This document shows, piece by piece, positions 35,093 through 42,149 of a stretch of 64,000 bases of DNA (its first letter is position 1; each line of letters begins with the position of its first letter). The stretch is from Candidatus Nomurabacteria bacterium (lineage in GTDB: Bacteria; Patescibacteria; Paceibacteria; UBA9973). The stretch covers positions 124,001 through 188,000 of the forward strand of contig JAHFNH010000001.1 of the NCBI GenBank assembly GCA_023267435.1. Direction: 5' to 3'. The notes beneath the pieces are model-generated. The model worked only from the letters and a program-made list of their open reading frames with translations. It did not search any database and had not been told where the DNA came from. The translations under genes were made by a program, and so were the position numbers.

Positions 35093-36283
35093 TTATTTCT
35101 TTTCTTTTCCCGCTTCCTCCAATCCTTTTGCATCTTCTGCCATTTTTTTCGCTATAATTTTCCATTTTTCCTCGTCATAACCCCCTTTTTCCTGCATTAT
35201 TGCGATAAACATCGTTGAAAATAAATTATCTTTTCCGCCTTGTCTATCATAATTCGGCATAATTTTTTTCTTAAAATAATCTGGAAAAACATTTATACAG
35301 CGATAACTGATACTTTTTTCAGCGTTCGGATCTTTCATTTTTTTAGTTCTATCTACTTCTTCGCGCGGATATATTCTATGCACTCCGATATCGTCTACTA
35401 TTTCACCGTCTATGGCATACCCCATGAGTCTTAACACTCCATCTTCTCCGTAAAGATTTTTATCTTCTTGTTTAAGCCATTTCGTGAAATTATATATTCC
35501 AGCTGGTGTGGTGTATCCCTTCGCCTCATCGCCTCTTTTTCGGCCTATTCCAACAACTTCTTTTGATATTATTTTTCCTTCTTTCGATATTTCATACAAT
35601 GTTGGATTTTTTATATCAGTTTTGTCTAAAACATAAAAATTATCTTTTATAAATTCTAGATTTCTCAAAAATTCTACAGGTTTTTCTAAATATGTTGGTA
35701 GTTTTTCTGTTTGTTCTAACATTTTTCCAATTCTTTTTGTTTCTTCAGGTGGATATGTTTTATGAATTCCAAGACCTGATTTTTCATTAGGAATTTCTGT
35801 TTTATTCTTTCCATTTTCTGGAATATTTACTTGTTCCTTATTTAGTTCATGTATTTGCGTGCCCATCAGAGTTGAAATGAGTAACATTTTTTTTAACCAA
35901 GGTCCGTTTTTTGTTTCATTTTTTATAGTATCAGGAAATTCTCCCTCTTTTTCTTTTACCGGAGATTGTTCTTCTTTGGCGATATTTTCTAATTCTTCTC
36001 TGGTAAAAACTCCATTTCTCTCCAACATTTCCAAAAACTTCGGAAATTTATTTTCTTCAGGTTCTTTTTCCAATACTTCGTCCAAATAATCAAAATAAAC
36101 CTTCAGTCTTTCTTCTCTCGGTATGACAACACCTTTTTCATTTTCCAAAATTCGCATTTTTTGTTCTTCCTTGGCTGCACCGGTCAGATTTTCTGTTCTT
36201 TTTTCCAGCTCTTTTATATGAAGCAGTTTCCAGCTTTTTTCTGACCCCTTTTTGGTTTCGGTCTTTTTAATGCTTTCTTTCAT
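35093..36283 (-). CDS. L,D-transpeptidase-like (YkuD-type) protein
   Basis: The 396-residue protein has a charged N-terminal half and a hydrophobic-leaning segment (GPWLKKMLLISTLMGTQIHE, about 128-147). The C-terminal catalytic region has the YkuD pattern: GYTTPAGIYNF, then DIGVHRIYP with the likely catalytic His near 301, and SISYRCINVFPDYF with Cys near 328, matching the S-x-x-C-[IV]-[NR] box. L,D-transpeptidases form 3-3 cross-links or attach proteins to peptidoglycan. The canonical SHGC is replaced by SYRC, so activity is likely but not certain. A TGGTAAAAT box ends 6 bp before the ATG. Confidence 0.75.
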   Translation of the reverse strand: MKESIKKTETKKGSEKSWKLLHIKELEKRTENLTGAAKEEQKMRILENEKGVVIPREERLKVYFDYLDEVLEKEPEENKFPKFLEMLERNGVFTREELENIAKEEQSPVKEKEGEFPDTIKNETKNGPWLKKMLLISTLMGTQIHELNKEQVNIPENGKNKTEIPNEKSGLGIHKTYPPEETKRIGKMLEQTEKLPTYLEKPVEFLRNLEFIKDNFYVLDKTDIKNPTLYEISKEGKIISKEVVGIGRKRGDEAKGYTTPAGIYNFTKWLKQEDKNLYGEDGVLRLMGYAIDGEIVDDIGVHRIYPREEVDRTKKMKDPNAEKSISYRCINVFPDYFKKKIMPNYDRQGGKDNLFSTMFIAIMQEKGGYDEEKWKIIAKKMAEDAKGLEEAGKEKK

Positions 36284-36289
36284 TTTTAA

Positions 36290-36295
36290 ATTTTA
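36290..36295 (-). promoter_or_regulatory. -10 box of the L,D-transpeptidase-like gene
   Basis: TGGTAAAAT on the minus strand, TAAAAT at 36290-36295, lies 6 bp before ATG 36283. Confidence 0.45.
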
Positions 36296-36309
36296 CCATA
36301 TATCGCAAA

Positions 36310-36343
36310 TAAAAAAGCCGTCTCTTTTTAAGAAACGACTTTC
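36310..36343 (-). terminator. Terminator of the secreted-protein gene 36355-36768
   Basis: On the minus strand a 10-bp stem with two G-T pairs (arms around 36316-36325 and 36331-36340) is followed by six T. Confidence 0.8.
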
Positions 36344-36354
36344 CTTTTTACATT

Positions 36355-36768
36355 TTATTGTTTTACTGTCTGAACTTTTCGTCCATGTTCCAATGCCCAT
36401 TTTACTTTTGGATCAAACTTTCCAGTCCTTAGATCGCTACTTCTGATGCGAAAAGTTTTTCCATCATCATAAATAGTACCTTTTTTAAATACAGGTGCAT
36501 TTTCATCTTTTGTGGTTTTAATCCAATTCCCATTTTCGTCCATTTCCATTATGACCTGGGTCGTTTGTTTTGTATCACAGCATTCTTTTGAATTTTGAAT
36601 TGTTGATTCATTATTCTTTACATTGACAGCAGCGAGCGAATCAGCTGATTTTTGTTCCAGGGTTTTAAGGTTCGGATCACTGTTTGCAGTTTCCTGGGCG
36701 CGACATTCTACATTTAGTCCAAATAGGATAATGCTTGCCACAAAGATAATAACGGTAATTTTTTTCAT
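36355..36768 (-). CDS. Small secreted protein, paralogue A
   Basis: The 137-residue protein has a signal peptide (MKKITVIIFVASIILFGLNV, cut near CRAQE) and a Ser/Asn/Lys-rich middle with adjacent Cys (KECCDTK). The C-terminal module of about 45 residues starts KKGTIYDDGKTFRIRSSDL and ends GRKVQTVKQ. The same module ends the neighbour at 36971-37279 (KGTIYTSGNTTF ... HDIKVVKQ), so the two are paralogues. Each has its own terminator. Function unknown; the conserved module is the part to search. Confidence 0.72.
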   Translation of the reverse strand: MKKITVIIFVASIILFGLNVECRAQETANSDPNLKTLEQKSADSLAAVNVKNNESTIQNSKECCDTKQTTQVIMEMDENGNWIKTTKDENAPVFKKGTIYDDGKTFRIRSSDLRTGKFDPKVKWALEHGRKVQTVKQ

Positions 36769-36925
36769 TTTCTTCGGTTTTTGGTTAGTAATTAGTTAAT
36801 TGTTCAAGTAAAACTCCTAAAAATAGCGATAAAGAGGCTTATTTGAACAATCAAATTACAAACCTTTTCAAAGATCTATATCATTAAGTTAAACGTAGCA
36901 TACCCCTCATCTTTCTGTCAAAAAA

Positions 36926-36962
36926 TAAAAAAACCGTCCTTTTAATAAAGAAACGGTTTCCT
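36926..36962 (-). terminator. Terminator of the secreted-protein gene 36971-37279
   Basis: Arms 36931-36937 and 36953-36959 form a 7-bp stem, followed on the minus strand by a run of seven T. Confidence 0.8.
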
Positions 36963-36970
36963 TTTTGATT

Positions 36971-37279
36971 TTACTGTTTTACAACTTTAATATCATGCCC
37001 TTGTTTTCTTAAAAACTTAATTTGGGCCAATATCTTCGGGTTTTTTACATCACTTTCTCTGACAAAGGTAGTATTTCCAGAAGTATAAATTGTCCCCTTC
37101 GCAGGCGTGACAGAGAATGATTCTCCTGAAGCAGAAACCTCAGGTTTTTGGTAAACAAATTCATCTGTACTGGTACTTATTGAGTCAGGTTTGTTTTGGG
37201 CAACCTCTTGAGCATTGCCTTTTACGCTTAATGCCAAAAATAGAGCAGTTGTCGTAATAGTGAAAATTATTTTTTTCAT
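36971..37279 (-). CDS. Small secreted protein, paralogue B
   Basis: The 102-residue protein has a signal peptide (MKKIIFTITTTALFLALSVK, cut near GNAQE), a short linker, and the C-terminal module shared with paralogue A (AKGTIYTSGNTTFVRESDVK to IKVVKQ). The DNA just before its ATG (TACTAACCAAAAAACC on the minus strand) is nearly the same as before paralogue A, so the duplication included the leader. No Cys and no enzyme motif are seen. Function unknown. Confidence 0.7.
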   Translation of the reverse strand: MKKIIFTITTTALFLALSVKGNAQEVAQNKPDSISTSTDEFVYQKPEVSASGESFSVTPAKGTIYTSGNTTFVRESDVKNPKILAQIKFLRKQGHDIKVVKQ

Positions 37280-37375
37280 CCTATTTAGGTTTTTTGGTTA
37301 GTATAAAGATCTAAAAGCTGGTTTAAATATAGCATATTTTTTATACATTTGTCAATATTGTTTTCCACACCAGGA

Positions 37376-37404
37376 TTGACTTTTTGACTCTCTTGCGCTA
37401 TCAT
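37376..37404 (+). promoter_or_regulatory. Promoter of the LysM/M23 gene
   Basis: TTGACT (37376-37381), a 17-bp spacer and TATCAT (37399-37404) form a strong promoter. Transcription from about 37411 gives a leader of about 158 nt, unusually long here. The 289-bp gap 37280-37568 holds no credible gene. Confidence 0.6.
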
Positions 37405-37410
37405 TAAGCT

Positions 37411-37568
37411 TAGTTCCGAATAGAAGCAGGAAAGAGAGTTGGCCGAATTCAGATAAATGACAGTAACCATCGTGAGAACCTTTGTTTGCAGTACTCAGCC
37501 TCATCGGCTGATTCGCCGTAGAGGCGAAAAATGGTCATTCTGCAGTTTTTACCCTTATTTTAAAAGGG
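37411..37568 (+). promoter_or_regulatory. Structured 5' leader of the LysM/M23 gene
   Basis: Three hairpins are visible in order: CAGCC/GGCTG (37496-37510), TTCGCC/GGCGAA (37512-37528) and ACCCTT/AAGGGT (37551-37569). The last reaches the first base of the TTG start codon. It may be a riboswitch or attenuator. LysM/M23 genes are known clients of c-di-AMP (ydaO-type) riboswitches, but I did not recognise that consensus. Confidence 0.4.
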
Positions 37569-38729
37569 TTGAAGAGGAAATCTTGCGGTAAATTTGTTTG
37601 TTTTATCAAACCTCAATTAAAAATCTATAGTCTCTTTTTGGCGTTTTCCCTATTGATCGGGACGCTTTCCATGCCTCTTCAAGCTAAGGCGGGTTTTTTC
37701 TCTTCGATTTTCGGCAATAACGCTTCAGCTGATACCACTGCTCCAGATTCCAATAAAGTAGACAAAAATTCCCAAAATATGGCTCTTCTTCAGGCGAATG
37801 CTTCTTCGGCTGGTGTTTTTCAAGATCAGAAAGGAAATAACGATGGAGTAAAGGATAATGCTAGTGTTAATATTGTTTCTGATAATGCCCTTCTGCCAAC
37901 AACAGGACTTTCAGGTACTTCTAGCGACTCGGACTCTGTAAATCCTGCTGTCGACCAGACGAGTGTATATGTTGTGAGAAAGGGCGACACAGTGCAACAG
38001 GTTGCCGGTATGTTTAACGTTTCTGTTAATACTATTCTTTGGGCTAATGATCTAAAAAAGGGTGATAAGTTGAAAGAAGGCGATACTCTGATTGTTTTGC
38101 CAATAGATGGTGTTAATTATTCTATAGCCAAGGGTGATACTTTAAAAAAGATTGCCAAGAAATACAATATGGATGTTTCTGATATTCTTGCGGTTAATGA
38201 CATAACAACAGACTCAGATTTAGTTATCGGTCAAGAAATTATTATTCCAGGTGCTGAAATGACTGACGAAGGTGGTGATAAGCCTGTACAAAATACTACA
38301 GATACTAATCCAAAAAAAGATCAGGACTATTATGCAAATAATCCTATCAAAAATATCGCTGGTTTTTTTGTAAATCCTTGTCCTACTGGACATTTAACTC
38401 AAGGTCTTCATGATAGAAGCAGAGCTATAGATATAGGTGCGCCTAAAGGTACTCCTATATATGCAGCAGCTGACGGTGTAGTAATCTTTGCAAAGGCAGG
38501 TACTATGAGCAGATATTCAAATGGAGGATTCGGAGGATTAGTTATTTTAAGACACTCCAATGGAACAGAAACTTATTATGCTCACCAATCTAAATTAGCC
38601 GCTTCTACAGGACAGAAAGTTTCACAAGGACAAATTATCGGTTATGTTGGTACTACCGGTCATTCTACTGGATTCCATCTTCACTTCGAAGTTCGCGGTG
38701 CAAAAAATCCAGGATTGAGTTGGTTCTAA
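37569..38729 (+). CDS. Secreted LysM-domain M23 metallopeptidase
   Basis: This is a peptidoglycan endopeptidase of the M23/LytM type. The 386-residue protein has a signal peptide (LKIYSLFLAFSLLIGTLSMP, cut near AKAGF). Two LysM repeats follow (about 136-178 YVVRKGDTVQQVAGMFNVSV, about 185-227 YSIAKGDTLKKIAKKYNMDV), then an M23 domain. Metal ligands are visible in GLHDRSRAIDIGAPKGTPIY (H and D) and GFHLHFEVRG (HLH). The only credible start is TTG at 37569: there is no in-frame ATG before the signal peptide. A long structured leader precedes it. Confidence 0.9.
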   Translation: MKRKSCGKFVCFIKPQLKIYSLFLAFSLLIGTLSMPLQAKAGFFSSIFGNNASADTTAPDSNKVDKNSQNMALLQANASSAGVFQDQKGNNDGVKDNASVNIVSDNALLPTTGLSGTSSDSDSVNPAVDQTSVYVVRKGDTVQQVAGMFNVSVNTILWANDLKKGDKLKEGDTLIVLPIDGVNYSIAKGDTLKKIAKKYNMDVSDILAVNDITTDSDLVIGQEIIIPGAEMTDEGGDKPVQNTTDTNPKKDQDYYANNPIKNIAGFFVNPCPTGHLTQGLHDRSRAIDIGAPKGTPIYAAADGVVIFAKAGTMSRYSNGGFGGLVILRHSNGTETYYAHQSKLAASTGQKVSQGQIIGYVGTTGHSTGFHLHFEVRGAKNPGLSWF

Positions 38730-38785
38730 ACTAAAAAAAGGAAACCCATTTCATTTAGGATTTTCTATTTTCTTTAACACATGTA

Positions 38786-38814
38786 TTGACATATCGATTA
38801 GTTTATGCTAATGT
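38786..38814 (+). promoter_or_regulatory. Promoter of the lipoprotein gene
   Basis: TTGACA (38786-38791), a 17-bp spacer and extended TGCTAATGT (-10 at 38809-38814). The expected leader is about 50 nt and includes the short palindrome GAGCTTAGCTC. Confidence 0.55.
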
Positions 38815-38871
38815 TTAGTTAAATAAATTTCTGATAACTAACCGAGCTTAGCTCATTAAAAACTAAAACAA

Positions 38872-39318
38872 ATGAAACAAAAAATCTTTTTAATTTTGTT
38901 GTCTGTTCAGCTTTGTGCGTGCAAACAACAATCAAACACTATTTCAGAAGAAAAAAGATCAACAACGTTATCACAGATAGAAGAATATGATAAATATATC
39001 AAACATTTTTCTGAGTTACTTAATTCATCTGCTACAGAAATTAAACGTAACAATAAGCAGATACTTTCAGCAAATAATACAGCTAAGGAAGCTCAAAAAA
39101 CAATAAGTGAATTGCAAAGAATGGATTATATGAAAGACAGCGAGAAAAATTTACTTATTTCCAAACTTAAATCAATTACTTCTGAAGCTGGATGTTTAAT
39201 ATTAGGTGTTGCTAAAAATAAAAAGAAAATGGAATTATTGTCTGATGATATAAAAAATACGTTAGACGAAACAAAAAAGAAAAAAGAATCTTTGGAAAAA
39301 TATTTAGCAACACTATAA
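38872..39318 (+). CDS. Putative lipoprotein with coiled coil
   Basis: The 148-residue protein opens with KQKIFLILLSVQLCACKQQS. The hydrophobic stretch ends at a lipobox-like LCAC, so lipidation at Cys is likely. The rest is charged and predicted coiled coil (YDKYIKHFSELLNSSATEIK, LDETKKKKESLEKYLATL), with one further Cys near residue 103. It has its own promoter and terminator. It has the shape of small lysis-type or envelope spacer lipoproteins, but no specific function can be given. Confidence 0.7.
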   Translation: MKQKIFLILLSVQLCACKQQSNTISEEKRSTTLSQIEEYDKYIKHFSELLNSSATEIKRNNKQILSANNTAKEAQKTISELQRMDYMKDSEKNLLISKLKSITSEAGCLILGVAKNKKKMELLSDDIKNTLDETKKKKESLEKYLATL

Positions 39319-39335
39319 AGCTAAACTTTTTACAA

Positions 39336-39366
39336 AAAACCTCACAAAAAATGTGGGGTTTTTCTT
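39336..39366. terminator. Terminator after the lipoprotein gene
   Basis: AACCTCAC (39338-39345) pairs with GTGGGGTT (39353-39360), followed by TTTCTTTT. A-rich sequence on the left could also serve the converging minus-strand gene. Confidence 0.85.
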
Positions 39367-39376
39367 TTGCGTGAAT

Positions 39377-40759
39377 TTACAAAAACAAAGAAACAATAGC
39401 GGCGATTCCTGAAATTGCCATCAATCCTATTGTCATCCATCCGATAGTGGAAGATATTTTTCCATTTTTGTAATGACCCATTACCTTTTTATCATTACTG
39501 ATTCTGATTATGAAAAATAAAATTATTGGTGCGATGAGTCCGTTAGCGACAGCTGAATAGATCAGAGTTTTAATCGGATCTAGTCCAATAAAGTTTAATG
39601 CAATACCGATTATTATAGACACAATAATGACTCCATAAAAAGAATAAGCTTCTTTGAGTTTCCTGTATAATCCATGTTTCCAACCAAAACTCTCAGAGAT
39701 TGCGTAAGATGTCGATCCAGCTAGTACTGGAATTGCTAGCATACCAGTGCCGATGATACCGATAGCAAATAAAAAGAATGCTAAATCCCCTGCAAGCGGA
39801 CGTAGTGCTAGGGCTGCGTCTGCAGCTGAAGTTATGTTAGTAATTCCGTGAATAAAAAGAGTGTTGGCGCAAGCGGCGATGATGAAAAACATAACTAGGT
39901 TTGAGAAAAACATTCCGCTCCAGACATCTGAACGAATGTGTCTGATTTCTTTTTTGGGAACTGGTTGGTGCCAGTTGTCTTCATTTTCTCTGCCTCGCAA
40001 ATTTTCTTCCTCCACTTCTTGTGAAGTCTGCCAAAAGAATAAATAAGGAGAAATGGTTGTACCTAAAATACCGCAAATAAGAAAGATTTGTTCTTTACTA
40101 AATGTAATAGATGGAATAAATGAGTGATAAGCTAATTCATGCCAATTCATATTGCTCAGTAATGCTGAAAAGATATACGCCAATAATACAAAAGCTAGGT
40201 ACTTTAAATATTTAGCATACCTAGCGTATGTCGTAAAAATTTGAAGTAATAAACTAATAGCACCAAAACCAATAATAAGTAAAATAAAATTAAAACTTGG
40301 TAGTATAAGTTGAGCACCTTTAGCCATGACACCTAGGTCTGCGCCGATGTTGAAAGTGTTCGCAATAAAAAGAAGCGAAGTAATTAAATAAAGCGTCCAC
40401 TTTGGATAATTGTGTCGGATATTTGCTGCGAGTCCGTGACCTGTGACGACGCCGATACGCGCACACATTTCTTGAACAACTGCCATTAACGGAAAAGTAA
40501 ACCAAGAAAGCCAGAGGAGCTGAGGTCCGTATTGAGCACCTGCTTGAGAGTATGTCGCTATTCCTGATGGATCATCGTCTGACGCGCCTGTGATGAGTCC
40601 AGGACCTAATGTATTCCAATATTCTTCTGCTAACTTGAAAGGTTTTTTATTAGCAATAACTTTCTCTTCCTTTTCAATAAATTCAATCCCCTCTTCTAGA
40701 AGTTTTGCTGGTTTTTCAAAAATCTTTTCCAGATTATTTTTTTCGTGTTTTTTTTGCAT
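39377..40759 (-). CDS. NRAMP-family divalent metal transporter
   Basis: NRAMP proteins move divalent metals into the cytoplasm with protons. The 460-residue protein has about 11 membrane helices. TM1 carries GASDDDPSGIATYSQAGAQY where classic NRAMPs have DPGN. The following helix has QEMCARIGVVTGHGLA, a family signature. TM6 reads TTISPYLFFWQTSQE where manganese and iron transporters have a conserved Met before the Pro. These changes suggest a different substrate, possibly Mg2+ as in NRAMP-related magnesium transporters. The ATG at 40759 is preferred over an upstream TTG. Confidence 0.85.
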   Translation of the reverse strand: MQKKHEKNNLEKIFEKPAKLLEEGIEFIEKEEKVIANKKPFKLAEEYWNTLGPGLITGASDDDPSGIATYSQAGAQYGPQLLWLSWFTFPLMAVVQEMCARIGVVTGHGLAANIRHNYPKWTLYLITSLLFIANTFNIGADLGVMAKGAQLILPSFNFILLIIGFGAISLLLQIFTTYARYAKYLKYLAFVLLAYIFSALLSNMNWHELAYHSFIPSITFSKEQIFLICGILGTTISPYLFFWQTSQEVEEENLRGRENEDNWHQPVPKKEIRHIRSDVWSGMFFSNLVMFFIIAACANTLFIHGITNITSAADAALALRPLAGDLAFFLFAIGIIGTGMLAIPVLAGSTSYAISESFGWKHGLYRKLKEAYSFYGVIIVSIIIGIALNFIGLDPIKTLIYSAVANGLIAPIILFFIIRISNDKKVMGHYKNGKISSTIGWMTIGLMAISGIAAIVSLFL

Positions 40760-40790
40760 CGTCAAAAAAATGAATTAGATTTTTTAATGT

Positions 40791-40860
40791 GCGGGATAAG
40801 GGAGTCGAACCCTTCACCACAGTTTGGAAAACTGTTATTTTACCGATAAACTAATCCCGC
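40791..40860 (-). tRNA. tRNA-Gly (anticodon TCC)
   Basis: A full cloverleaf on the minus strand: acceptor GCGGGAT/ATCCCGC, D-arm GTTT/AAAT, anticodon loop TTTCCAA on stem ACAGT/ACTGT, T-arm AAGGG-TTCGACT-CCCTT. 70 nt. CCA is not encoded, so the CCA-adding enzyme downstream is needed. Confidence 0.95.
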
Positions 40861-40882
40861 ATTTTCGCTCTCTATTACTGGT

Positions 40883-40952
40883 CGGGCTGCTGGGAGTCGA
40901 ACCCAGCCTAAATGCTCCCAAAGCACTTGTACAACCGATATACTACAGCCCG
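40883..40952 (-). tRNA. tRNA-Pro (anticodon TGG)
   Basis: A full cloverleaf on the minus strand: acceptor CGGGCTG/CAGCCCG, anticodon loop TTTGGGA on stem AGTGC/GCATT, T-arm CTGGG-TTCGACT-CCCAG. 70 nt, no encoded CCA. It lies 22 bp from tRNA-Gly and is probably co-transcribed. Confidence 0.95.
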
Positions 40953-40996
40953 AAAAACAATGTTATTTTAGCATATTGAAATAAAATAACAATATA

Positions 40997-41386
40997 TTAG
41001 AAATTCCCCTTTTCTTCGTAGAAATTTTTTATATTTTTTCCAAGTTTATCTAGTTCTGAATTCTGGGAATCAACATCTTTTTTCGTTTTTATTTCTTCAA
41101 ATTTTTGGTGAAAAGTAGAAATTTCTTTTAGCACTCTAGGGTCTCTAGTAGATCTAGAAAGTTCGTCTAAAATTAATTCTAAATTTTTTGGTTTATTTTT
41201 TATATTTTCCTCGTCAATAAAACGAGTCCACATTGGTTTTACAACTTGGCTTTTCCATGCTAATTTCTCCCGATAATGACTAGTTTCTTCGTCTTTCTTG
41301 GTAATGTTATTGGGTTTTATCTCATCTGCATGTTGTTTAAAACCAGTAACTAAGGGATTTCCTTTTAATGGATTTTCATTTGGCAT
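40997..41386 (-). CDS. Hypothetical charged protein, 129 aa
   Basis: The protein is soluble and rich in Lys and Glu, with no signal or membrane segment. The N-terminal 30 residues look disordered (MPNENPLKGNPLVTGFKQHA); the remainder is probably helical (NLELILDELSRSTRDPRVLK). A TGATATAAT box stands exactly 6 bp before the ATG, supporting a real leaderless gene. It lies between tRNA-Pro and yraN on the same strand. The family is not recognised. Confidence 0.65.
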   Translation of the reverse strand: MPNENPLKGNPLVTGFKQHADEIKPNNITKKDEETSHYREKLAWKSQVVKPMWTRFIDEENIKNKPKNLELILDELSRSTRDPRVLKEISTFHQKFEEIKTKKDVDSQNSELDKLGKNIKNFYEEKGNF

Positions 41387-41392
41387 ACTTTT

Positions 41393-41398
41393 ATTATA
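41393..41398 (-). promoter_or_regulatory. Extended -10 box of the 129-aa gene
   Basis: TGATATAAT on the minus strand, with TATAAT at 41393-41398, ends 6 bp before ATG 41386 and lies just before the yraN stop. Confidence 0.55.
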
Positions 41399-41827
41399 TC
41401 ACAGAATTATATCATTTACAACCTTAACTTTAGCTTTTTTATTTTTTAAATCTAAAAATACGACTAACAGATCAACTTGCCATTCTTTTTCGTCAGGCAC
41501 CTTTTTAGACAAAAGATAAGTTTGAATTGTCCGTGAAAGGCGTTTTAATTTCCATGGGTGCATATTATCTTCGGGCCTATATTGGTCCAGTGTTCCCGCC
41601 TCTCCGGCGGGCAGGTCTTGTGAAACAACAGGTAAATCTCGGGAGACAGACTTAACTTCAATAAAATACAACTTCCCTGTTTTTTCAGCGATAATATCTA
41701 TTTCACCCCATTTCTTTGTATAATTACGATCTAATACGGAGAAGCCATGTTTCATGAGAAACTTACAGGCAATACTCTCACCTATTTCTCCAATCTTTTG
41801 TGTTTCTGAAGTAAAAACTTTAGGCAT
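41399..41827 (-). CDS. YraN/UPF0102 nuclease-like protein with an in-frame palindrome insert
   Basis: The 142-residue protein belongs to the UPF0102 family, which has a restriction-endonuclease-like fold. The pattern is intact: GEIGESIACKFLMKHGFSVL, then RNYTKKWGEIDIIAEKTGKL and YFIEVKSVS, giving the E-D-ExK set of this fold. After KSVS there is an extra stretch (RDLPVVSQDLPAGEAGTLDQ) not expected in the family. It is encoded by GC-rich DNA containing a perfect stem-loop at 41595-41611. The upstream gap carries parS-like sites. The exact cellular role of YraN is unknown. Confidence 0.88.
   Translation of the reverse strand: MPKVFTSETQKIGEIGESIACKFLMKHGFSVLDRNYTKKWGEIDIIAEKTGKLYFIEVKSVSRDLPVVSQDLPAGEAGTLDQYRPEDNMHPWKLKRLSRTIQTYLLSKKVPDEKEWQVDLLVVFLDLKNKKAKVKVVNDIIL
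41595..41611. repeat. GC-rich palindrome inside yraN
   Basis: CCCGCC and GGCGGG enclose the 5-nt loop TCTCC. Read on the other strand the loop is GGAGA, close to the GTAGA loop of the same-sized palindromes at 37512-37528 and 42793-42809. Confidence 0.75.
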
Positions 41828-41849
41828 TTAATTTAATAGATTTTGTTAA

Positions 41850-41865
41850 TGTTTCATGTAAAACA
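41850..41865. promoter_or_regulatory. parS-like site 1
   Basis: Matches 14 of 16 bases of the ParB-binding consensus TGTTTCACGTGAAACA (positions 8 and 11 differ). It lies just upstream of yraN. Confidence 0.5.
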
Positions 41866-41874
41866 CTCTAAATT

Positions 41875-41890
41875 TGTTTCACGTGAAACG
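41875..41890. promoter_or_regulatory. parS: parS-like site 2 (best match)
   Basis: TGTTTCACGTGAAACG matches 15 of 16 bases of the ParB-binding consensus TGTTTCACGTGAAACA. Only the last base differs. It lies about 33 kb from the candidate oriC, consistent with an origin-proximal centromere. No parA or parB is in the window. Confidence 0.75.
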
Positions 41891-42006
41891 TTTTACATAA
41901 ATTTCGTGTCCTTTAATAAAATATCCTTATTTATCAAGCTTTTTTAACAAAAAGTGTCTTTTTTACTTTGTCCAATATGTGTGTCTTATAAACATTACCA
42001 ACATAG

Positions 42007-42015
42007 TTATCCACA
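42007..42015 (+). promoter_or_regulatory. Consensus DnaA-box sequence outside the origin
   Basis: TTATCCACA, the classical DnaA box, lies between the parS-like sites and the hairpin element. Other exact copies are at 1765-1773, 45680-45688 (minus) and 62296-62304. Their role is unknown. Confidence 0.4.
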
Positions 42016-42044
42016 GTTTTTGACAATTTAGCCTTAATTTATTT

Positions 42045-42139
42045 AGGATTCGGCTATTACATAGCCAGGTACTTTTCCGTCCCTTTAGGACAAGGAAAAG
42101 TCTTTCGAATCCTGTTGAAAGCCAAACATTTGGCTTTCT
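42045..42139. other. Multi-hairpin element next to tRNA-Arg
   Basis: The 322-bp gap 41828-42149 holds no gene. An outer stem (42045-42051 with 42107-42113, AGGATTC/GAATCCT) encloses two hairpins: GGCTAT/ATAGCC (42052-42057, 42061-42066) and ACTTTTCC/GGAAAAGT (42071-42078, 42094-42101). Together they make a three-way junction. A further hairpin with 9-10 bp arms and loop CAT follows at 42118-42139. On the minus strand it lies directly downstream of tRNA-Arg, so it may be part of that transcript or a separate structured RNA. No known RNA family was recognised. Confidence 0.5.
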
Positions 42140-42149
42140 CGCGTGCTGT

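Noticed and set aside
37285..37470. 61-residue minus-strand frame upstream of paralogue B
   Set aside because: It lies in the promoter and leader of the M23 gene, has no promoter or terminator, and its composition is unlike neighbouring proteins.
37411..37568. c-di-AMP (ydaO-type) riboswitch before the M23 gene
   Set aside because: The gene type fits, but I could not recognise the conserved core, so it is left as an unnamed structured leader.
42045..42113. A possible extra tRNA because of GGATTCGAA-like sequence
   Set aside because: No acceptor, anticodon or T-arm geometry could be built; it fits a three-way junction instead.
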